Below, in pieces: positions 41,100 through 43,916 of a DNA stretch of 43,916 nucleotides. The notes under the pieces are model-generated. The model saw only the letters and a list, made by a program, of their open reading frames with translations, was not told the origin of the DNA and made no database searches. This DNA comes from Rhizopus sp. PT2906. Its lineage: Eukaryota; Mucoromycota; Mucoromycetes; Mucorales; Rhizopodaceae. Each line of letters begins with the position of its first letter. Within the stretch, counting starts at the first letter, position 1. The stretch lies in NCBI GenBank assembly GCA_025529335.1, contig JAMYHX010000368.1:1-43916 (forward strand), read 5' to 3'. The position numbers were made by a program, and so were the translations under genes.

Positions 41100-42759
41100 T
41101 TAAAGGATACCCTGTCTCTTTAAATCTTCATATGTCTTCTTGTTATACACATTGCCTTCATTGTCTTCAAACTCTTCTATTGTTTCAGCTCTTGCTTCTT
41201 CAGTTATACCTTCTCTCTTTTGCTTCTCGTATACTATAATTGACATTAATACCAATTGTTTTTGATATTTATATTACTTACAAGCATAAGCATCGGCAAT
41301 CTTTGTGATTTCATGAAATTGACGTGTATTTGGAATACCCAAACATCTCATACCATGAGCATGTCTCCACTCTTGAAAGTGCTTATCAAATGCCTTTCTA
41401 CCCATATACACGTAATTACCACAAATTTCGCATGGATATTCTACGCCAAGACCATGTAGCTTGTAAAGCCAGTAAGGAATAGGCTTACCATCCCAACCAA
41501 GAGGTAATTTAAGTGGATTATATATTCTTTCATTATCTTCATCATCTGAATCTTCTTCAATCAATTCAATCTGCTCTTGTTCTTGTTCTAACGCACGTTC
41601 TCTATCAGTCAATGCTTGTTTTCGTTCAACATTGGCTTTTGTTTCTTCTCTAAAATTGTTCAATTCTTCTGCATATTTCCTTATCAAAAATTCTTTCAAT
41701 GCAACAGCCTTTCGTTTATCACCATTCATAGGGTGATGACCGTTTCCATTTGGTTTCTGTGTCGATTGATCTTCCTCCAGTTTCTTTTGAGCCTTGATAT
41801 GCTTCTTTCCTGTAAGATGAGCGTCATATACACTAGATTTTGTGAATTGTTTTTGACAAGCAGCACAAAACAAGCTTTGATCTGTATTGGCAATCACATC
41901 CTTCCAGCCTTCTAATTCGCGTGCTTCCCATTGCTTTTCAAATTCTTCTTTGGCTGTGTTATCCAACTTGTTCAAATCATACAATGGTCTTGCGCGACGG
42001 AAGAATCCACGTAAATAGTCGTAAAGTTGGTTGAGGTATTGCTTGTATTCTTCGTTCGACTTGATTGACTTGGGATAAATTGTAGCAAAGTCGTCAAATT
42101 CATCAAGGTATTGCAGATAATCTAATTTTTTGACACCTTTCAAATTGATGTACAATGTATGAAGTGTATTCAAATCAAGGTATCGACCAAGGTTTTCTTC
42201 ACCAGAGAATAATTTTTCCAATTCTAAACAGAATGATTAGGAGATATTGTCTACATTTTTTCTATTTTCTTTACCTTCAAAGTCTTCTTCTTCCTTTTCT
42301 TGGTTTGATTGAATAAAGTCGGTCTCCAAGGGTTCGGCAGGTTCATTAGGGAATTTCCGATGATGGTCTTTGATATCCTTGAGACGTTCATAAAACTCAC
42401 TGAATTCGTTGGGCCCGGAAAGTGCTCGCATTTCTTCAAGACGTTGACTATAGAAAAAGATGATCAATCTTTGTAAAGAAAAGAATCATGTAAATAATTA
42501 CCCATCTTTATCTTGATACAATTCAAGCAAGTATTGACTTTTTTCAGCAATACGAGTCAAATATTTATCTACTAAATGTTCGTTATAAAGTCGTTCGCGA
42601 TGTGTTTTTGCATCTTCCATGTACGTATCAACAATGGCCTGTTCAAGACGTTCAATCTCTTCATGAGCACTTTTAAAGAAGGCGTTAATTGTTCTCTTTT
42701 AGTTTTAAGGACATCAATATTCTATTTTACCTTCTTTGCTTTTCGAGAATATTTTCCAT
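41100..42759 (-). CDS. SF3A3: Splicing factor 3A subunit 3 (SF3a60/Prp9)
   Basis: Part of the SF3a complex of the U2 snRNP, needed for branch-site recognition. Five exons (42731-42759, 42502-42669, 42275-42447, 41282-42223, 41100-41233) with introns of 61, 54, 51 and 48 nt join to 481 aa. The start MENILEKQRSAHEEIERLEQ matches the conserved N-terminal helix of SF3A3. YQDKDGQRLEEMRALSGPNE is diagnostic and is formed across an intron. A U1-type C2H2 finger (FCAACQKQFTKSSVYDAHLT) and a C-terminal finger (YPCEICGNYVYMGRKAFDKH, FQEWRHAHGMRCLGI) are intact. The protein ends DNEGNVYNKKTYEDLKRQGI followed by Leu, as in other eukaryotes. ATG 42759 follows a pyrimidine-rich leader on the minus strand. 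Confidence 0.96.
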
Positions 42760-43036
42760 TGTATGATATTCTTGTGTGTAGTAGGGAAGGGCAAAAATAC
42801 AACTGAAGAAGGGAAAAAAGAAATAGAACTCAGCCACTTCTCTCTCTATTTCATTCTCTCTCTCTCTAAGCTTTGGCCAATGAAAATTGAGCAATTAGAA
42901 CTTTTTTTGTGGGTGTAAACTCGGCTGTTTGTTTGTTAAGCAATGACCAAATCTGGCCTTATCCACTTTCTAAACAGGCTATGTGCGCAGCGTGATTATG
43001 ACAAGGTGACTAAAACTAGAGCGAGAGGTTCATATA

Positions 43037-43150
43037 GAAAATATACTCCTACAGCAAATAAAAAAGTTGTTTGATTTGGTGATTGAAGAAGGACAAAGGA
43101 TGAAAGAAGCAGAATGGATCATAGGTGTACACGCTTTCAATGATACGTGA
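43037..43150 (+). pseudogene. Relic of a Tc1/mariner-like transposase helix-turn-helix
   Basis: RKYTPTANKKVV, then after a frame change FDLVIEEGQRMKEAEWIIGV, follows the N-terminal pattern of the Mucorales-type transposase whose middle part lies at 33 kb. It stops at TGA. Too short and damaged to function. Confidence 0.35.
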
Positions 43151-43398
43151 AATCTGCGCAGACTACAGTGGGTTAAAAAACCGTTCCAATGTTTTTCAAA
43201 AAATTGCTTGTATCGCTGTAAAGAAAGAAACAGAAATAGCTTACGTATCCTTTCGTGATATATCATTTTTTAACCTTCTCTGTATGCCTTGGTGAAATCA
43301 GTACTTTGAGTTGACAACTAGATCTAATTGCACAGCATGGAAAAAATGAATAACCCACTGTACATGATGAATTCCAGAAAAAAATTGAATTCCTAGAT

Positions 43399-43878
43399 AT
43401 GAAGTTTACTCCAGCAGAATTTATGAGTATCGTTGAAAACATTATGAGCCTAGACTCCGGAATCACATCAGTACTGTCATCCACGGCAGGGTTATTACAA
43501 ATCACATCAGAAATGTCATATGAAAAACAGAGAGTCATAGCGGGTCTCGCTATGTTGTAAGTGTTTCTTATTAAATACCACTCTCTCTTTCTCACCTTCT
43601 TATCTTCTTACCTTCGCCTTAGGATTCAAAAGTTGCCCAAGAGTCCCATAAATGATGTGACCACCATTAGTGAAACTGAGCTCTGGGATACTTATTTCGA
43701 CTCTTTGTTGTCTTGCGTTGTTGCTAATTCAGAAAGATCAGTATTGTTAAGGTGGATAGACAAAGTTATTAGTCCCACTTTGCCTTTGAGACCAGATGCT
43801 GTAGTTTCTATTGTTGACCAGCTAAAGTTTGGTTATATCCTCTTTCCGGAAAGTAAATTCGCCTGTGATCGAAAATAA
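43399..43878 (+). CDS. Small protein with PD-(D/E)XK-nuclease-like motif, possibly truncated
   Basis: Exons 43399-43556 and 43623-43878 (66-nt intron) join to 137 aa. The N-terminal half is helical (AEFMSIVENIMSLDSGITSV). The second half reads SETELWDTYFDSLLSCVVAN, then VLLRWIDKVI, and RPDAVVSIVDQLKFGYILFP followed by ESK. The series RPD...(~20)...ESK matches the PD-(D/E)XK core and the layout of a large uncharacterised Mucoromycota protein family (SETxL...RPDxxI...GxxEVK). The fold call is inference. The protein stops seven residues after the motif, shorter than I would expect, so it may be a truncated copy, and the window ends 38 bp later. An upstream exon cannot be excluded: the frame is open from 43354. 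Confidence 0.45.
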
Positions 43879-43916
43879 ATACACCCATGGTGAGAACAAA
43901 ATTCATGTTGCATGAA

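Noticed and set aside
1..43916. CRISPR array, bacterial operon, riboswitch or prophage
   Set aside because: The window is clearly eukaryotic: spliced genes, AATAAA-type signals, no spaced direct repeats.

Overview
This window is from the nuclear genome of a fungus, most probably an early-diverging Mucoromycota/Mucorales species. The base composition is AT-rich. Genes are broken by many short GT-AG introns (mostly 47-66 nt), start codons are preceded by long pyrimidine or poly-T tracts, and gene spacing is tight. The debris includes Helitron, Fanzor, Tc1/mariner-like and LINE fragments. No search could be run, so the lineage is inferred. Exon coordinates were worked out by hand from splice motifs, reading-frame phase and expected protein motifs.

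Left part (1-4.3 kb): the 3' end of an ASH2-type COMPASS subunit gene, a complete cytoplasmic lysyl-tRNA synthetase and a three-exon bZIP factor, all on the + strand. Next comes a gene-poor stretch (4.3-9.3 kb). It holds a gene for an integrase-type H2C2 zinc-binding protein that is interrupted, with a 3-bp target duplication, by a 1705-bp transposon starting CACTA. The transposon has subterminal repeats and a decayed minus-strand coiled-coil gene.

Middle (9.3-32.7 kb): dense housekeeping and regulatory genes. These are an ETT1-like TPR protein, an M13 (neprilysin/ECE-type) ectopeptidase, a bHLH factor, an 1100-aa TUTase/non-canonical poly(A) polymerase-like enzyme and a 1044-aa disordered protein with a WW-like C-terminus. 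A 633-bp inverted-repeat element carrying a small intron-containing gene follows, then a small three-helix (GAT-like) protein and NADPH-cytochrome P450 reductase. Next are a chimeric gene joining a Helitron N-terminal region to a Fanzor/TnpB-type zinc ribbon, an unrecognised Q-rich nuclear protein and a DapA/HOGA-family aldolase.

Right part (32.7-43.9 kb): 6.4 kb of transposon graveyard. It contains a Tc1/mariner-like transposase with three in-frame TGA codons at expected Trp positions, a decayed C2H2 gene, an inverted-repeat pair and a LINE reverse-transcriptase fragment. One dispersed repeat here is shared in inverted orientation with the 24-kb region. Two intact convergent genes follow, a two-domain GT31-like/GT34 glycosyltransferase and splicing factor SF3A3, with only 34 bp between their stop codons. 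The edge holds a transposase relic and a small PD-(D/E)XK-like protein.

The intact genes are ordinary cellular functions (chromatin, translation, splicing, glycosylation, redox) and form no operon-like system. The most unusual material is in the mobile-element regions: the target gene cut by the CACTA-like element, the Helitron-Fanzor fusion with a hairpin just downstream, and the small inverted-repeat element with its own spliced ORF.
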